Part shown: one piece after another, positions 6,301 to 15,186 of the stretch
Layout: every line of letters begins with the position of its first letter
Position numbering within the stretch: the first letter of the stretch is position 1
Assembly: GCA_017467885.1 (NCBI GenBank)
Contig: JAFUKC010000030.1
Coordinates: 1-61,966, forward strand
DNA: 61,966 nucleotides
Direction: 5' to 3'
DNA from: Bacteroidaceae bacterium
GTDB lineage: Bacteria > Bacteroidota > Bacteroidia > Bacteroidales > Bacteroidaceae
Made by a program: the position numbers and the translations under genes
Notes under the pieces: generated by a model
Seen by the model: the letters and a program-made list of their open reading frames with translations, nothing else
What the model was told of the DNA's origin: nothing
Database searches by the model: none

Positions 6301-9025
6301 ATTTGCAACCGGTGTCACTTGTGTTGGTTCCACTTCCCCAGTTGTATACTTTATAGCCGAGGGTGCTGTTGTTTGTTTGGTTGAACTGGCTGCTCCCGCT
6401 TGTGATAATAACATATCCGGGTTCGTCGGCTGCTTTTATTGTCCAACCGCTTGCAGGTGCTGTTGCAACGCTTTTAAGTGCAGTGTTGTTATTGCTTGCA
6501 GGCGAGATGTATGTGTTGTTGGAATAGTTTATGATGTCGAATGTGTTGTCGGCGCGTTTGACAAACTTCCAATATGATTCAGCCGAGAGTGTTGTTTCTC
6601 CTACTATTTCGGCATCGGCTCCTTTTGATGTTGGGTAGCGGTTGCCACGCAAAGGTGTCGACAGAGTGTAGAAATATTCTGTCGTATCATCACTTGCTTT
6701 GGGTTGGTTTATTCCTGTTGTTGTGTAGTTGTTGCGAAAATCGGCAAGTGCATCGTTCAACTGTGCTATCTGTTGTTCACGCTCTTCGCTGCTCATTGCA
6801 GTTGCAAGTGTTGCCTCAATCTCGGCAATTTTGCTGTCGAGTGCGGCTGCGCTTGTTTCGGGGTAATATCCCGGTGCTGTGCCTATGATGCTGCCGCGTT
6901 CTTTCTTTATTTCGCTTATTTTTGCAGCAACCAACTCGGCTGCTTCGTCCATGCATTTGTTGGGTGAGTATATTATGTTGTCGATGGCATTTTCGCCGTT
7001 TTCATCGGTCAACACAAATGTGAACATCCATTTGTTAAGGCGTATGTTGCTTGCAGCAACGTAGGGTAATTTCATGAATACCTTGTTCCAACCGGCTTTC
7101 AACTCTATCTGTATGGGTTTACGTGCGGGGAAGTTCTCGTTCTGTTGGTCTACCTCTTTACTGCTGATATTTACTCCTGTGTTACCCCATACAGGTGCCT
7201 CAATCTCCTCTCCGTTAAGCCATATTCTTGAGCCTTTGCGGTCCCAGCATCCGGCTTCCGGTGCTTTGTCTTGCTCGCTACGGCTGTAGTTTTGGAATTC
7301 TATCTGTGCGTATGCGGTTTGTTCGTTTTCCGAATAGATGTAAGTCCATGCGTATGCGGTTTGGTTAAGCGGGGTGCTCTTTCCAAAATAGGCGGGTATT
7401 ACACTGCTCCAAGTGTGGCTCAAATAGATTCCGGCACCTGTAGCCATACCTGTGTAGTAGGTAGTCCCGTTGTAGGTGTAGATGTCATCCTGTATACCTT
7501 CGTTGTTCATCTGCTCCTCGGGTGGGAATACGGCATTCATATCACCATTATTGGGGAATCCGTCTGTAATTCTCCAACGTATGTTAGTCTGCTTTACGTA
7601 AGGGATAGGTTCTCCCTTCAGTGAGTTTTCTTTGTGGAAAAGGAAACGGCGTTCCCAATCGGCGAATTCATCATATTCTTCGCCACTGTTGGGTAACATT
7701 GTTCCGCCGACCTCGATATATTGCTTACCGCCACCAATCCACGAACGCTCGGCCGATGCAATGATGTTTGCATAGATGTTGTTATGTGCCACAATGTTGT
7801 CGCCGTTGTATGGTGCTTCATCGGGTAGCTTACGGTCGTTCCAAGCGGCCGAGATGGTGCCGGCAACCTCTTCGTTACCTTGTTCTACATAGTAGATGTT
7901 ACTGCGGTATATGCCTACTACATCGGCAAATATGTCGAAGTGGTTTGTGTAGTTGTAGCGGCAGTCGATATTTGGCAGGTCGGTGATTTTATTTCCGCTT
8001 GTGCTCCACATCTGTGTCATGTCGGCACCGGTGTTTGCATTGATGGATACACCGCTGATAGGGTTCCACACGACAGCCTTCCTGCCAAGGCTGTGAATGT
8101 GGTCGGTCATTATTTTTAAGAAGTTTGTGTATGTTATGCTCTCCTCATCTGCACCTATGTGGATGTAGGGTGCATCGGGGAATACGTCGGCTACCTGTGT
8201 AAGAACCTCTTTAAGAACTGCGACGCCCTCGTCGGTCTGCATGCTATATCCCATTGCGCGCTTGAATGCTCCGCTGTGTCCCGGCATATCTATCTCGGGT
8301 ATTATGGTTACACCAAGTTTTTTTGCATACTCTGCAACCTCTTTACATTGTTGCTGTGTGTAGTAGCATCCTGCAAAGCGTGTCATCGATTCGGTTGAGG
8401 TAAGTTGTGGATATCCTTCTACCTCGAAACGCCAAGCTTGGTTTTCGGTAAAATGCCAATGGAATACATTTACTTTGAACCGTGAAAGATTTTTAATGTG
8501 TTTTTTTATGACATCCACATTTATGAACGAGCGACCAACGTCGTGCATGAATCCGCGCAATTTGAATGCCGGCCAATCGGTCATTGTAAGCGCTTCTAAT
8601 TCTGCGTTGCCGTTTTCGTAGCCTTCGGCAAGCTGCATCAGTGTTTGTGCTGCACGAATAACGCCGGTTTCGGTTACGGCTGTTATCTTTATGCTGTTTG
8701 CTGTAATTTCCAATGTGTATGCTTCGTTCTCGAAGCCGCTTAACTCGTAGTCGTATGCTCCTTCGATGGAACTTACATATTCTACGTCGACAGTTGCGGT
8801 TGCTCCGTCTGTTATGCTACATCCATTGTCGGTAAAGAACTCTTCGAGTAATGAGCATGTTTTTTCATTTTCGCTGTACGTGATACATATATCTCTGTTC
8901 AGCGTGAATGGTGCTCCGTTCCCTGTTGTAATTACGTGTGGACGTGGCAACAAGTGCTCAATTTTTGCCATTGTCGGTGCCGATAGCAATAGTGCAGCTG
9001 TAAGTAAGGCCGGTAGTTTTTTCAT
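3359..9025 (-). CDS. Secreted GH20 hexosaminidase-GH33 sialidase fusion with T9SS-type tail
   Basis: 1888 residues in modules. Signal peptide 1-20 (LLLSAPTMA). GH20 N-domain then GH20 catalytic barrel to about 480, with the D293-E294 pair in HIGADEES that performs substrate-assisted removal of terminal GlcNAc/GalNAc. A jelly-roll-like region, then a helical stretch about 690-770. A beta-trefoil-like module about 780-910. A LamG-type fold about 930-1110. Two Listeria-Bacteroides-type repeats (KFVGFFSD, FEGFFNGE). A GH33 exo-sialidase from about 1444, with the arginine motif YRIPAI near 1462 and Asp boxes SKDNGQTW (about 1499) and SDDFGDTW (about 1651). The last 27 residues (YDLMGRKV...GKGIYVIN) look like a T9SS signal. 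Predicted role is sequential trimming of sialylated, hexosamine-capped host glycans at the surface. A -7 box TATATTTG lies at 9070-9063. Confidence 0.9.
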   Translation of the reverse strand: MKKLPALLTAALLLSAPTMAKIEHLLPRPHVITTGNGAPFTLNRDICITYSENEKTCSLLEEFFTDNGCSITDGATATVDVEYVSSIEGAYDYELSGFENEAYTLEITANSIKITAVTETGVIRAAQTLMQLAEGYENGNAELEALTMTDWPAFKLRGFMHDVGRSFINVDVIKKHIKNLSRFKVNVFHWHFTENQAWRFEVEGYPQLTSTESMTRFAGCYYTQQQCKEVAEYAKKLGVTIIPEIDMPGHSGAFKRAMGYSMQTDEGVAVLKEVLTQVADVFPDAPYIHIGADEESITYTNFLKIMTDHIHSLGRKAVVWNPISGVSINANTGADMTQMWSTSGNKITDLPNIDCRYNYTNHFDIFADVVGIYRSNIYYVEQGNEEVAGTISAAWNDRKLPDEAPYNGDNIVAHNNIYANIIASAERSWIGGGKQYIEVGGTMLPNSGEEYDEFADWERRFLFHKENSLKGEPIPYVKQTNIRWRITDGFPNNGDMNAVFPPEEQMNNEGIQDDIYTYNGTTYYTGMATGAGIYLSHTWSSVIPAYFGKSTPLNQTAYAWTYIYSENEQTAYAQIEFQNYSRSEQDKAPEAGCWDRKGSRIWLNGEEIEAPVWGNTGVNISSKEVDQQNENFPARKPIQIELKAGWNKVFMKLPYVAASNIRLNKWMFTFVLTDENGENAIDNIIYSPNKCMDEAAELVAAKISEIKKERGSIIGTAPGYYPETSAAALDSKIAEIEATLATAMSSEEREQQIAQLNDALADFRNNYTTTGINQPKASDDTTEYFYTLSTPLRGNRYPTSKGADAEIVGETTLSAESYWKFVKRADNTFDIINYSNNTYISPASNNNTALKSVATAPASGWTIKAADEPGYVIITSGSSQFNQTNNSTLGYKVYNWGSGTNTSDTGCKYKILEVNAENLPQKPEDVVAPEAIVKIANLASATYPYQLNDSQEEKVFAAENITIALDVTMGSSTSNNELFVSVADASSSGDGNNVSTSPFTGVGACSGQLRFFISATNGQWHSRGSGLNAGSSHKIVIIMQKGANSKCYIDGTAYDSGLQQNFYHLADNENAHIYIGGGKTNAGDKYVFSGEIKSAQIFDRALSSDEIAAIDYNVTIEGKTLGIISNTSLANATFTWNNSEIAAGGSTILETGSAIEEPTLALKSKANAYKFVGFFSDAAYTQPLGEETEISTLEANTTIYAKFELDVFSGTFGEKAVRLKMQRDNSYTIRCTDNKGTTKPSDLSLESELWYLVGTAEAFKLQNKTTGETYALNVAATSEATAATMTAKDNATNWKLIEKDGGYAIVPPTATGMSINAYGGKGNDLKLYNANDAGGWWLFDITDSNTLTFAIEVEPALASTNTRVAEMSFTINGTTTSLRIKGSVEGKTYYLPVGATFTLDNTFVYRGYTFEGFFNGESSANEYTNATLTPGLSITAKYAADADCKYQYLYYSNDEVYNKPYRIPAITTAPNGDIFAISDYRPCGSDIGYGEVDIKCRISKDNGQTWSEEFFIADGVGDNNNGEVWKTGYGDAAVVADRDKNEVLIMMVCGKTVCWNGNYTTDPTSSDYNPNRVARVRATYNEEEGKWEFTAPVEVTESIYPLFVKNGTPTVLSLFIGSGRICQSRVVKKGEYYRLYCSVWTKNEGNRVIYSDDFGDTWNILGTVDDRPASGGDEPKCEELPDGTVVLSSRKSAGRYFNLYKFTDSSFTTGSWNTVVSSNDVSNGLSYGSNSTNGEIMLIDALNSNNEVTKLMLQSVPTASDRSNVAIFYKEIDENTAYTPTTFAQNWTKGLQVSYTYSAYSTMTLQKNGNIGFLFEESPNGYCIVYGNLSIEDVTGGAYKAVEKETGIEDVVSTDGNVDSAIYDLMGRKVTNPGKGIYVINNQKRYIK

Positions 9026-9288
9026 TTTTATTAGGTTATTTTTATATATTATCCTTTATTTACAAATATAATACAATTTTTCTAAAACAATGATAAGGTT
9101 TTGAAACTACATTATAAATCAATGGTGCTGCATCCCTTATAAGTCGATTGTTAATTCGTTTCTGAATTGTGGTACTTATTTATGCAATGGCGTTGCAGTG
9201 CTGTTGATATTGCTATGGTATATACCAACGGGAAAGGTGCCGGTCCGATTAAAACGACAAGGCGTTCTTTATATTTACAGTTGATATC
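9026..9288. other. Intergenic region upstream of the giant hydrolase
   Basis: The first 45 bases hold the minus-strand promoter of the hydrolase (-7 TATATTTG, 9070-9063). From about 9090 to 9288 I find no credible gene, RNA or terminator. The transcript of the rimP-rnhB operon must end here, but no strong hairpin is visible. Confidence 0.6.
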
Positions 9289-9897
9289 TTAAAAATCGAA
9301 AGCAAGCTGTCGAGGTTCTTCGCCCAGCAGATTATAGCTGAGGCGATGATAGGGAGTTACTCCATACTGCCGTATGGCGGCACGATGCTTGGCGGTTGGA
9401 TAGCCTTTGTTGCTTTGCCAATCGTACATTGGATATTCTTTGGATAGTGAAAGCATATAATCGTCGCGATAGGTTTTTGCAAGTATCGACGCTGCTGCAA
9501 TATTCATGTATGTGGCATCACCCTTTATAATTGTGGTGTGTGGTATTCCCGGATAGGGGTTGAATTTATTGCCATCTACAAGCAGGTGCCCGGGACGTAT
9601 GGTAAGTCCATCCACAGCCCTATGCATTGCAAGAATCGACGCACGCAATATGTTTATTTTATCTATTTCGTGCGCTGTGACAATGCCTACTGCCCATGCG
9701 ATAGCCTCACGCTCTATTATTTCGCGTAGTTGGTAACGTTGTGTCTCGGTTAGTTTTTTCGAGTCGTTTAGTAGCTCATTCTCGAATCCCTCGGGTAAAA
9801 TAACAGCTGCCGCATACACGTCGCCGGCCAAGCAACCTCGCCCGGCCTCGTCGCATCCGGCTTCCATAATCCCCTTATTTAAACAGGCTTTCAGCAT
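9289..9897 (-). CDS. rnhB: Ribonuclease HII
   Basis: RNase HII nicks the RNA strand at ribonucleotides embedded in DNA and helps remove them. The 202-residue chain has the family motif [12 protein letters not shown] (catalytic Asp16 and Glu17), the VDGNKF segment with the third acidic residue and [12 protein letters not shown] with the fourth. Length is normal. The start at 9897 matches Bacteroidales homologues, with the first motif near residue 15. It begins four bases after the sufS stop, so it is probably the last gene of the rimP-suf operon; no functional tie between RNase HII and Fe-S assembly is apparent. Confidence 0.95.
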   Translation of the reverse strand: MLKACLNKGIMEAGCDEAGRGCLAGDVYAAAVILPEGFENELLNDSKKLTETQRYQLREIIEREAIAWAVGIVTAHEIDKINILRASILAMHRAVDGLTIRPGHLLVDGNKFNPYPGIPHTTIIKGDATYMNIAAASILAKTYRDDYMLSLSKEYPMYDWQSNKGYPTAKHRAAIRQYGVTPYHRLSYNLLGEEPRQLAFDF

Positions 9898-9901
9898 ATT
9901 C

Positions 9902-11113
9902 TTAACCGAACATCTTTATAACTCGTTTGATTCCTTCCACAAGAGTGTCGGCTTCGTTTGTGGTGTTGTATACGGCAAATGAGGCGCGAACAGTTCCCGG
10001 AATCCCCAAAAGGTCGATAAGTGGTTGGGCACAGTGGTGTCCGGTACGTATTGCTATGCCAAGATGGTCGATAAGTGTACCTAAATCGGCCGGGTGTATA
10101 TCGTTGACAAGGAATGATATTGCCGAGCCGTCGGGTTGCCCGAATATACGCATACCGGATATCTCTTTCAGTTTCTCCAGTGTGTATCGGGTTAGTTCCT
10201 GTTCGTGACGGGCAATATTCTCTATACCAATATTCTCGATGAATTCAATGGCCTTTCCCAATGCTATTGCTGCAATGTAATCGGGGGTGCCTGCTTCAAA
10301 TTTGTATGGTAATTCGTTGTATGTGGTTTTCTCGAAACGTACAGTCTGTATCATCTCGCCACCACCATGATAGGGTTGCATCCGGTTGAGCCATTTCTCC
10401 TTTCCGTATAAGATGCCTATGCCTGTTGGCCCGTACATCTTGTGTCCGCTGAATACAAGGAAATCGGCATCTATTGCCTGTACATCAACTTTAATGTGTG
10501 GGGCGCTCTGTGCACCGTCTATCAGTATCGGTACATTGTGGCTGTGTGCAATGGTTACGCACTGCTCGATGGGGTTAGTGGAACCAAGAACATTAGAAAC
10601 ATGGGTTAGTGCAACAAGTTTCGTATGTTCATTGAAGAGTTTTTCGTAGGCTGCAATATCGAGTTGCAACTCTTCTGTAAGTGGAATGATGCGCAATGAT
10701 ATTCCCAAACGGTCGCGCAGCATTTGCCATGGAACAATATTGCTGTGATGTTCCATGGCCGATATGATGATTTCGTCACCGGCTTTAAGAAATGTGTTTC
10801 CGAAGGAGGTTGCCACAAGGTTTATACTCTCGGTGGTACCTCGTGTAAAAATTATTTCGTGGCGGTGTGCTGCATTGATAAAGTGTTGTACTTTGTTGCG
10901 CGCCTCTTCGAAACGCTCTGTGGCTATCTGCGATAGGTGGTGAATGCCACGATGCACATTTGCATTTATTGTGCAATAGGCATCGGTGATGGTGTCGATT
11001 ACACATCGTGGCTTCTGTGTGGTAGCTGCGTTGTCAAGATAGACAAGCGGTTTACCATGCACTTTGCTTGTCAATATTGGGAATTCCCTACGTATTTCGT
11101 TTACGTCGAACAT
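9902..11113 (-). CDS. sufS: SufS cysteine desulfurase
   Basis: This PLP enzyme takes sulfur from cysteine and holds it as a persulfide for Fe-S cluster assembly. In 403 residues I see the cofactor lysine K225 in [10 protein letters not shown], the substrate-binding start [11 protein letters not shown], and the persulfide cysteine C361 in [10 protein letters not shown], the group II (SufS-type) arrangement. It is the fourth gene of sufB-sufC-sufD-sufS, 12 bases behind sufD. No sufE or sufU is present in the window, so its sulfur-acceptor partner must be encoded elsewhere. Confidence 0.96.
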   Translation of the reverse strand: MFDVNEIRREFPILTSKVHGKPLVYLDNAATTQKPRCVIDTITDAYCTINANVHRGIHHLSQIATERFEEARNKVQHFINAAHRHEIIFTRGTTESINLVATSFGNTFLKAGDEIIISAMEHHSNIVPWQMLRDRLGISLRIIPLTEELQLDIAAYEKLFNEHTKLVALTHVSNVLGSTNPIEQCVTIAHSHNVPILIDGAQSAPHIKVDVQAIDADFLVFSGHKMYGPTGIGILYGKEKWLNRMQPYHGGGEMIQTVRFEKTTYNELPYKFEAGTPDYIAAIALGKAIEFIENIGIENIARHEQELTRYTLEKLKEISGMRIFGQPDGSAISFLVNDIHPADLGTLIDHLGIAIRTGHHCAQPLIDLLGIPGTVRASFAVYNTTNEADTLVEGIKRVIKMFG

Positions 11114-11125
11114 GCGGTTTGTGGT

Positions 11126-12466
11126 TTATTTACATAGTGTACAGCCTTTGCAACGATTTAACTCGCCGCGGAAACGTTTCTCCACAAGCATGTGAAGGCG
11201 GTCGCGTATTGCATCTATTGCAATTTTGTCGATAACTTCTCCGGCAAAAGCAAACATAAGCAGATGACGTGCTTCCTCGATGGGTATTCCGCGTTGTTGC
11301 ATGTAGAAGAGTGCATTCTCGTCGAGTTGGCCCACTGTTGAGCCATGGCTGCATTTTACGTCATCGGCGTAAATTTCGAGTTGTGGCTGTGCATACATTC
11401 GGGCACAACTTGTAAGACAAAGGTTGCGGTTGGTCTGCTGCGAGTTTGTCTGTTGTGCTCCCGGGCGTATAAGCATTTTTCCTGCAAATACGGCTGTGGA
11501 ATTTTCGTCGAGAATGTATTTGTATAGTTCGTTGCTGTTGCATCGTGGTGTGCGGTGCTCTACAAGCGTACGGTTGTCGGTGTGTTGTTGCTTGTCGTTG
11601 ATGACAAGTCCCGAGATGTCGGTCTCGGCACCTTCGCCATCGAGTACAACTTCTGTAAGGTTACGTGTGAATCCGTTGGTGAGGGTTACGTTGCAGTGGT
11701 TGAAACGGCTGTTGCTGTTTTGTCGTACATACAACTGTGCAAGACGTGCATTATTGTTGTCGGTTTCCTCAATCTCGTATAGATTCAACTGTGCTCCGTC
11801 GGCAAGAAAAATTTCACTTACCTGTGTCGACAGCGATTTATTATTGTTCGAGGAGTGGTCGCATATAAGTATGTTGGCCTTTGCGTTCTCCCCAAGAATT
11901 ATAAGCAGGCGACGGTTACTCATCATGTCGATGCCGGAGTGTAACATGGTGACAATCTGTATAGTCTCCTCTATTTCCACTCCTCTGGGTATGTATAGCA
12001 ACAGGCCATCTTGTACAAACGAGGTGTTGAACTGTGCTATGCTGTCGCCGTTGCCGGCCAATCTATTGTAGTAAGGGGCAAGTAATTCGTGGGAACTTTC
12101 GGCAAAATCGTTCAGACTGCCAAGTAAAACACCTTCCGGCAACTCTTTTTTGTTGTTCCCGCCTTTGTAATACGAATCGTTTATCAGGAATTCTTGGCGT
12201 GTGTTAAGATTGGGTACGTCGCACGTAAACAGTTCGGCGGGTGACGCATTTATGTTTATACGGCCAAGATTCATTCCAAAATCTGTTGCAAACAGTTTGG
12301 CGACATTGCTGTGGCGATACTGCTCATCGTTCGATTTTGGGAAGCCCAACGCCTTGAACTTGATAAATGCCTTTTCGCGCTCGATGTTTAGCAGTCGGGC
12401 ACATGGTTCCTCTATCAATTGTCTGTGGCGGTCGAATATTTCTATGTATTCTTTTTCGTGATTCAT
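11126..12466 (-). CDS. sufD: Fe-S assembly scaffold subunit SufD
   Basis: SufD forms the SufBC2D scaffold complex on which Fe-S clusters are built in the cytosol. The 446-residue protein has a long N-terminal helical part and a SufB/SufD beta-helix core (PRGVEIEETIQIV, HSGIDMMSNRRLLIILGENA) ending in the conserved C-terminal helices with CSHGSTVGQLDENALFYMQQRGI. It overlaps sufC by four bases (ATGA), implying coupled translation. The C-terminus ends NRCKGCTLCK, a Cys-rich tail whose role is unknown to me. Confidence 0.94.
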   Translation of the reverse strand: MNHEKEYIEIFDRHRQLIEEPCARLLNIEREKAFIKFKALGFPKSNDEQYRHSNVAKLFATDFGMNLGRININASPAELFTCDVPNLNTRQEFLINDSYYKGGNNKKELPEGVLLGSLNDFAESSHELLAPYYNRLAGNGDSIAQFNTSFVQDGLLLYIPRGVEIEETIQIVTMLHSGIDMMSNRRLLIILGENAKANILICDHSSNNNKSLSTQVSEIFLADGAQLNLYEIEETDNNNARLAQLYVRQNSNSRFNHCNVTLTNGFTRNLTEVVLDGEGAETDISGLVINDKQQHTDNRTLVEHRTPRCNSNELYKYILDENSTAVFAGKMLIRPGAQQTNSQQTNRNLCLTSCARMYAQPQLEIYADDVKCSHGSTVGQLDENALFYMQQRGIPIEEARHLLMFAFAGEVIDKIAIDAIRDRLHMLVEKRFRGELNRCKGCTLCK

Positions 12467-13224
12467 GCAGGGTTTTCGTTTTTAATCCAATCGTATCCGC
12501 GCTCCTCGAGTTCCAACGCAAGTTCGGGTCCTGCAGTCTTTACAATCTGTCCGTTGTACAGGACGTGCACAATATCGGGTTTTATGTAGTCGAGCAGTCG
12601 TTGGTAGTGGGTGATAACAAGGGTAGATGTATTCTCATTTTTAAGTTTGTTTACTCCTTCGGCCACAATGCGCAGTGCATCAATATCAAGCCCCGAATCG
12701 GTTTCATCAAGTATGCTTAATGTGGGTTCGAGCATAGCCATTTGGAAGATTTCGTTACGTTTCTTCTCGCCGCCGCTGAATCCTTCATTCACCGAACGGT
12801 TGGCCAATTTGCTGTCGAGGTTTACAAGTGCACGTTTTTCGCGCATCATCTTAAGGAAGTCGCCTGCACTCATTGTCGGTTCACCATGATATTCACGTTT
12901 GGCATTGATGGCAGCACGCATGAAGTTGGTCATACTGACACCGGCTATCTCTACCGGATATTGGAACGAGAGGAATATCCCTTCGTGGCTGCGTTGTTCG
13001 GCAGGCATGTCGAGCAGGTTTTTTCCTTTGTATATAACTTCACCCTCGGTGACTGTGTATGCCGGATGCCCTACAAGAACATTGCTTAATGTGCTCTTGC
13101 CCGAGCCGTTGGGACCCATGATTGCATGTACCTCACCGGGTTTTATGGTAAGGTTTATTCCCTTAAGTATCTCTTTGCCATCTATTGTGGCATGCAGGTT
13201 TTTTATTTCTATTAAGTTGTCCAT
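12463..13224 (-). CDS. sufC: Fe-S assembly ATPase SufC
   Basis: SufC is the ABC-type ATPase of the SufBCD scaffold; ATP-driven dimerisation opens the SufB-SufD interface during cluster assembly. The 253-residue chain has Walker A GPNGSGKSTLSNVL, the signature FSGGEKKRNEIFQ, and a Walker B-like LSILDETDSGLD, with the D-loop SGLD characteristic of SufC. It has no membrane partner, as expected. It lies 12 bases after sufB and shares its stop with the sufD start. Confidence 0.96.
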   Translation of the reverse strand: MDNLIEIKNLHATIDGKEILKGINLTIKPGEVHAIMGPNGSGKSTLSNVLVGHPAYTVTEGEVIYKGKNLLDMPAEQRSHEGIFLSFQYPVEIAGVSMTNFMRAAINAKREYHGEPTMSAGDFLKMMREKRALVNLDSKLANRSVNEGFSGGEKKRNEIFQMAMLEPTLSILDETDSGLDIDALRIVAEGVNKLKNENTSTLVITHYQRLLDYIKPDIVHVLYNGQIVKTAGPELALELEERGYDWIKNENPA

Positions 13225-13236
13225 AAAATATAATGT

Positions 13237-14685
13237 TTATCCGACAGAGCCTTCCAAAGAAACGCTTAACAGCTTCTGTGCTTCGATGGCAAATTCCATT
13301 GGCAGTTTGTTCAACACCTCTTTGGCATATCCGTTGACAATAAGGCCTATGGCTTCTTCTGTTGCAATTCCTCGTTGGCTGCAATAGAACAGTTGGTCCT
13401 CGGATATTTTTGATGTTGTTGCTTCGTGCTCTATAATGGCGCTGTCGTTGTGTATGTCCATATAGGGGAATGTGTGTGCACCGCATTTGTCGCCAAGCAG
13501 CAGTGAGTCGCATTGGCTATAGTTGCGTGCGTTTACGGCATCTTTACTTACCCTTACCAATCCTCGATAGGAGTTCCGGCTTTTTCCGGCCGATATACCT
13601 TTACTTATGATGGTGCTTCGGGTATTGCGTCCCAAATGAATCATCTTTGTGCCGGTGTCGGCCTGCTGAAAGTTATTGGTTAATGCCACCGAGTAAAATT
13701 CTCCTTGTGAGTTGTCGCCACGTAATATGCAACCGGGGTATTTCCATGTTATTGCCGAGCCTGTCTCCACCTGTGTCCACGAGAGTTTGCTGTTGATACC
13801 TCGGCAGTCACCACGTTTTGTGACGAAATTATATACTCCGCCTCGTCCCTGTGCATCTCCGGGGTACCAGTTCTGTACAGTGCTGTATTTGACTTCGGCG
13901 TTATCGCACACAACAATTTCAACAATGGCTGCGTGCAGCTGGTTCTCGTCGCGCATAGGAGCCGTACATCCTTCGAGATACGATACATAGCTGTTGTCAT
14001 CGGCAACAATAAGAGTACGCTCGAACTGCCCGGTGTTTGCTGCGTTTATGCGGAAGTATGTAGACAACTCCATAGGGCAACGTACTCCCTTTGGAATGTA
14101 CACGAATGAACCGTCACTGAATACGGCGCTGTTGAGTGCTGCAAAGAAATTGTCCCGATAATTTACAACGCTTCCTATGTATTTGCGTACAAGGTCGGGA
14201 TACTCCTGAATGGCTTCACTCATCGAGCAGAATATGATTCCTTTCTCCTTAAGCTCCTCTTTGAAGGTGGTTTTTACCGAAACCGAGTCCATTACAGCGT
14301 CTACAGCTGTATTACTTAATGCCAATCTCTCCTCCAACGGTATTCCTAATTTGTCGAAGGTCTTCATCAATTCCGGGTCAATCTCGCGGTTTTGCTTCTC
14401 TTTGTTTTTCTTTAAAGGGTCGGCGTAATACGATATCGCCTGATAGTCGATTGGCGGGATATTAAGATGAGGCCATGTGGGCATCTCCAATGTCTCCCAA
14501 TATTTGTAAGCTTGCAATCGGAACTCGAGCATCCATTCGGGCTCGTTTTTCTTTTGCGAGATAAGCCTTATTACCGATTCGTTTAGGCCGCGGTCTATAA
14601 TATCCGTTTTAATATTGCTTACAAAGCCATATTCATAAGCCTTGTCAGCTATTTTTCGGAATATATTGTTACTGTTTTTTTTCAT
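13237..14685 (-). CDS. sufB: Fe-S assembly scaffold subunit SufB
   Basis: SufB carries the site where the nascent Fe-S cluster forms in SufBC2D. The 482 residues show family segments [49 protein letters not shown] and the conserved C-terminal [16 protein letters not shown]. Its start directly abuts the stop of the CvpA-like gene (14685/14686), so it is part of the same transcript as nusA-infB. Placement of the whole suf set behind translation genes is a Bacteroidales habit. Confidence 0.96.
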   Translation of the reverse strand: MKKNSNNIFRKIADKAYEYGFVSNIKTDIIDRGLNESVIRLISQKKNEPEWMLEFRLQAYKYWETLEMPTWPHLNIPPIDYQAISYYADPLKKNKEKQNREIDPELMKTFDKLGIPLEERLALSNTAVDAVMDSVSVKTTFKEELKEKGIIFCSMSEAIQEYPDLVRKYIGSVVNYRDNFFAALNSAVFSDGSFVYIPKGVRCPMELSTYFRINAANTGQFERTLIVADDNSYVSYLEGCTAPMRDENQLHAAIVEIVVCDNAEVKYSTVQNWYPGDAQGRGGVYNFVTKRGDCRGINSKLSWTQVETGSAITWKYPGCILRGDNSQGEFYSVALTNNFQQADTGTKMIHLGRNTRSTIISKGISAGKSRNSYRGLVRVSKDAVNARNYSQCDSLLLGDKCGAHTFPYMDIHNDSAIIEHEATTSKISEDQLFYCSQRGIATEEAIGLIVNGYAKEVLNKLPMEFAIEAQKLLSVSLEGSVG

Positions 14686-15171
14686 CTATATTTCCTCTTT
14701 TACCTCTGATAGAAATGCAGTTACAGTATCTTCTACATTTCCATACAACAAAGACTCCTTTTTAGATGTTTGGCCGAATATCTTCATCTCGGGGAACAGT
14801 GTATGTCCACCCTCCACAATTGCAACAGATAGTATCATGGCAACTAATACGCTGAAGATGCTACCAAGAATCTTGTCAACGAACTTAAGGTGTATAAGTT
14901 GCAGTATGGCGTTTATAAGAACACCTAAAATCTTCATTAAGATAAGGGTGGCAACCATTATGCCGATAAACGACAGAATGGTACACAGTATAGGTGGCCA
15001 CTCGATTGCGGCTTCCACTCTTGTGCTTAACTCGCCACTGAATATTACTGCTTGGAGCAGGCCTATAATAATGCCCGCTCCAAACGTAAGTTGGTTGATA
15101 AGTCCGGATACGTATCCGTAAATAGCTCCTATTGCTGCAAAAATCAAAAGGATTATATCCAGTTCATTCAT
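14686..15171 (-). CDS. CvpA-family membrane protein
   Basis: 161 residues with four hydrophobic segments and the opening NELDIILLIFAAIGAIYGYVSGLINQL, a match to the CvpA/colicin V production family of inner-membrane proteins. In other bacteria CvpA supports envelope integrity and bacteriocin export; the molecular activity is unknown. It sits between infB (15 bases upstream) and sufB (no gap), a conserved slot in Bacteroidales. The C-terminal 40 residues are soluble and acidic. Confidence 0.8.
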   Translation of the reverse strand: MNELDIILLIFAAIGAIYGYVSGLINQLTFGAGIIIGLLQAVIFSGELSTRVEAAIEWPPILCTILSFIGIMVATLILMKILGVLINAILQLIHLKFVDKILGSIFSVLVAMILSVAIVEGGHTLFPEMKIFGQTSKKESLLYGNVEDTVTAFLSEVKEEI

Positions 15172-15186
15172 TTTGTGTTCTTCTTT

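Noticed and set aside
11424-12071. 215-codon plus-strand frame opposite sufD
   Set aside because: It is antisense to a well-conserved gene, with a Ser/Cys/Arg-rich composition typical of a shadow frame.
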